Shown here: one piece after another, positions 62,186-64,000 of the stretch
Numbering within the stretch: position 1 is the first letter of the stretch
Layout of the letters: each line of letters begins with the position of its first letter
Assembly (NCBI GenBank): GCA_036426205.1
Contig: CM071571.1
Span: 109,465,257-109,529,256 of the forward strand
DNA: 64,000 nucleotides
Reading direction: 5' to 3'
From: Ascaphus truei
Lineage: Eukaryota; Chordata; Amphibia; Anura; Ascaphidae
Position numbers and translations under genes: made by a program
The notes under the pieces: model-generated
Told to the model about the DNA's origin: nothing
Databases searched by the model: none
The model's input: the letters and a program-made list of their open reading frames with translations, nothing else

Positions 62186-62540
62186 TTACATAGTTACATA
62201 GTTACATAGTAGATGAGGTTGAGAAAAGTCATGTGTCCATCAAGTTCAACCTATGCTAAATTTAGACAACAGATAATTTATCCTTTATCTATACTTACTT
62301 ATTGATCCAGAGGAAAACAAACAAAAAACCCCAGTGACATATCATCCAATGATATCACATAAGGGGAAAAATAAATTCCTTCCTGACTCCAAGAATTGGC
62401 AATCAGATTACTCCCTGGATCAACATCCTTCCCATGTTTACTTATTTGGTTTATCCATGTATACCTTTCCTTTCTAAAAAGATGTCCAACTTTTTTTTTA
62501 AAAGATATCTATTGTATCTGCTATCAGTCTCCATGGGTAA

Positions 62541-63893
62541 TTAATTCCACATTTTAACTACCCTTACTGTAAAGAACCCTTTCCTTTGTTGCTGGTGAAA
62601 TCTCCTTTCCTCCAACCATAAGGGATGGCCCAGAGTCCTTTGTACTGCCCTTAGGATGAATAGTTCTTTTGAAAGCTCTTTGTACTGTCCCCAAATATAT
62701 TTGTATATAGTTATCATATCCCCTCTTAGACGCCTCTTTTCTAATGTAAATAAATCTAATTTAGTCCGCCTTTCCTCATAAGTTAGATTGTCCATCCCCT
62801 TTATTTATTTGGTGGCTCTTCTCTGCACTCTCTCTAGTTCCATAATGTCTTTTCTAAGGAGTGGTGCCCAAAATTGTACTTCATATTCAAGGTGTGGTCT
62901 TACTAATGCTTTGTAAAGGGGCATAATTATGTTTACTTCCCTTCCATCCATTGCCCGTTTAATGCAAGATAAGATCTTGTTTGCCTTTGCAGCTACTGCA
63001 TGACTTTGGGCACTATTGCTAAGCCTGCTGTCTACAAGCACTCCTAAATCCTTCTCTAACAAGGATTCCCCCAATTTATCCCCATTTAATTTGTAAATCG
63101 CCTGTTTATTCTTGCTTCCCAAATGCATAACCTTACATTTATCTGTATTAAACCTCATCTGCCATTTACCTGCCCAAGTTTACAGTCTCTCCAAGTCCTT
63201 CTGGAGAGAAATTACATCCTGCTCTGTTTCTACCACCTTACACATAGTTACATAGTACATAGTAGATGAGGTTGAAAAAAAGACGTAGGTCCATCAAGTT
63301 CAACCTATGCTAAATTTAGACAACAGATACTTTATCCTATATCTATACTTACTTATTGATCCAGAGGAAGGCAAACAAAAAACCCCATTAAGGGGAAAAA
63401 TTAATTCCTTCCTGACTCCAAGAATTGGCAATCGGATTAATCCCTGGATCAACATCCTTCCCAACATCCTACACAATTTAGTATCATCTGCAAAGTTGGA
63501 GACTTTGCTCTCGATGCCAACCTCAAGGTCATTAATAAACAAGTTAAAAAGCAGGGGTCCCAGTACCGATCCCTGAGGTACTCTACTCACGACCTTAGCC
63601 CAATCTGAAAAAGTTCCATTAATGACAACCCTCTGTTGTCTATCCTTCAACCAGTTTTCAATCCAGGTGCATATATTTTTACTGAGTCCAATTTGCTTTA
63701 TTTTGTACACCAACCTCTTGTGTGGAACCGTATCAAGAGTCTTTGCAAAATCTAAGTAGACCACATCAACTGCATTACCCTGGTCTACATTCCTACTTAC
63801 CTCCTCAAAGAAACAAATAAGGTTAGTTTGGCATGATCTATCCTTCATAAATCCATGCTGACTATTACTAATGTGAATAAAGATCGAGCGCAA
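62541..63893 (-). pseudogene. LINE reverse transcriptase, C-terminal half, broken
   Basis: Fragments: 63893-63470 with VDVVYLDFAKTLDTVPHKRL, SRVPQGSVLGPLLFNLFIND and FADDTKLCR (the catalytic [F/Y]ADD box); 63158-62805 with MRFNTDKCKVMHLGSKNKQ and LVRPHLEYEVQFWAP; 62795-62541 with NLTYEERRTKLDLFTLEKRR. Typical of the CR1/L2/Jockey group. Split by a nested insertion and at least one stop. Confidence 0.88.
63242..63464 (-). mobile_element. nested LINE 3'-end copy
   Basis: acatagttacatagtacata and tagatgaggttgaaaaaaag to ggatcaacatccttccc repeats the 3' UTR at 62186-62440. It lies inside the reverse transcriptase coding region just after FADDTKL, so it is younger than its host. Confidence 0.8.
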
Positions 63894-64000
63894 ATACCGT
63901 AGTTAAAGAAGATATAAAATAAATAAGAAAAACAAGAGGTATAAATATGGTCCTGTAATGGATGCTGCTCCTTAATGGATTCAATCCAGATCCATAGAGA

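Larger units (their letters stand above)
62186..63893 (-). mobile_element. CR1/L2-like non-LTR retrotransposon, 5'-truncated, with a nested copy
   Basis: The 3' tail is repeats of catagtta (62186-62210). The 3' UTR runs to about 62540, then reverse transcriptase coding on the minus strand. The element continues to about 63893, where the 5' part is missing. Interrupted at about 63242-63464 by a short copy of its own 3' end. Confidence 0.85.

Overview
The window is vertebrate nuclear DNA, most likely from an anuran amphibian with a large, repeat-rich genome. The evidence is a single split gene with GT-AG introns of 0.1 to 7 kb, separated by many interspersed repeats: Tc1/mariner, hAT MITEs, CR1/L2-like LINEs, Penelope-like elements, a tRNA-derived SINE and several LTR elements. 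The repeat style (LINE 3' ends with a catagtta tail, a tRNA SINE ending in attattatt, Gypsy-like LTRs) is one I associate with frogs. That assignment comes from memory, not from a search. I see no bacterial or organellar content.

The one host gene is on the plus strand. It is a long 3' portion of an otogelin-family gene, best identified as OTOGL (otogelin-like), a secreted inner-ear matrix glycoprotein. I reconstructed 27 exons from 14115 to 61942. Splice phases agree at every junction except one. In order the exons encode the second part of VWD domain 3, a C8 domain, an AbfB-like beta-trefoil, a Cys-rich linker, a Ser/Thr-rich mucin-like segment, the second part of VWD domain 4, C8, TIL, a run of Cys-rich VWC-like modules and the start of the C-terminal region. 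The first exons (D1, D2, start of D3) and the last ones (C-terminal cystine knot) lie outside the window. Two features are unusual. The mucin-like exon has a strong donor at 37079 but stays open, still Ser/Thr-rich, for 326 more codons. The exons expected for the VWC module and the start of VWD4 are missing between 39856 and 40590, where the splice phases do not match.

The introns and upstream DNA are mainly mobile elements. The most interesting is an LTR-retrotransposon-like family seen three times: a 4.9 kb copy with two LTRs on the minus strand (3646-8508), a solo LTR with a perfect 5-bp target duplication (18297-18904), and an internally rearranged copy on the plus strand (22273-25199). 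Its internal region has a primer-binding-site-like sequence and a polypurine tract but shows no reverse transcriptase. Instead it carries a long coiled-coil protein with 14-residue repeats. In one copy this is preceded by a zinc-knuckle-like Cys/His segment and followed by several IQ-like motifs. I do not recognise this family.

Other elements: a 1.95 kb hAT-flanked composite of minisatellites (11415-13368), two more hAT MITEs (one with a perfect 8-bp duplication), six copies of a CAGGGGTG-type hAT MITE, large foldback elements at 21.2-22.2 kb, an internally deleted Tc1 element (55528-56845), Penelope-like fragments (57.7-60.0 kb), and a CR1/L2-like LINE with a younger copy nested in it (62186-63893).
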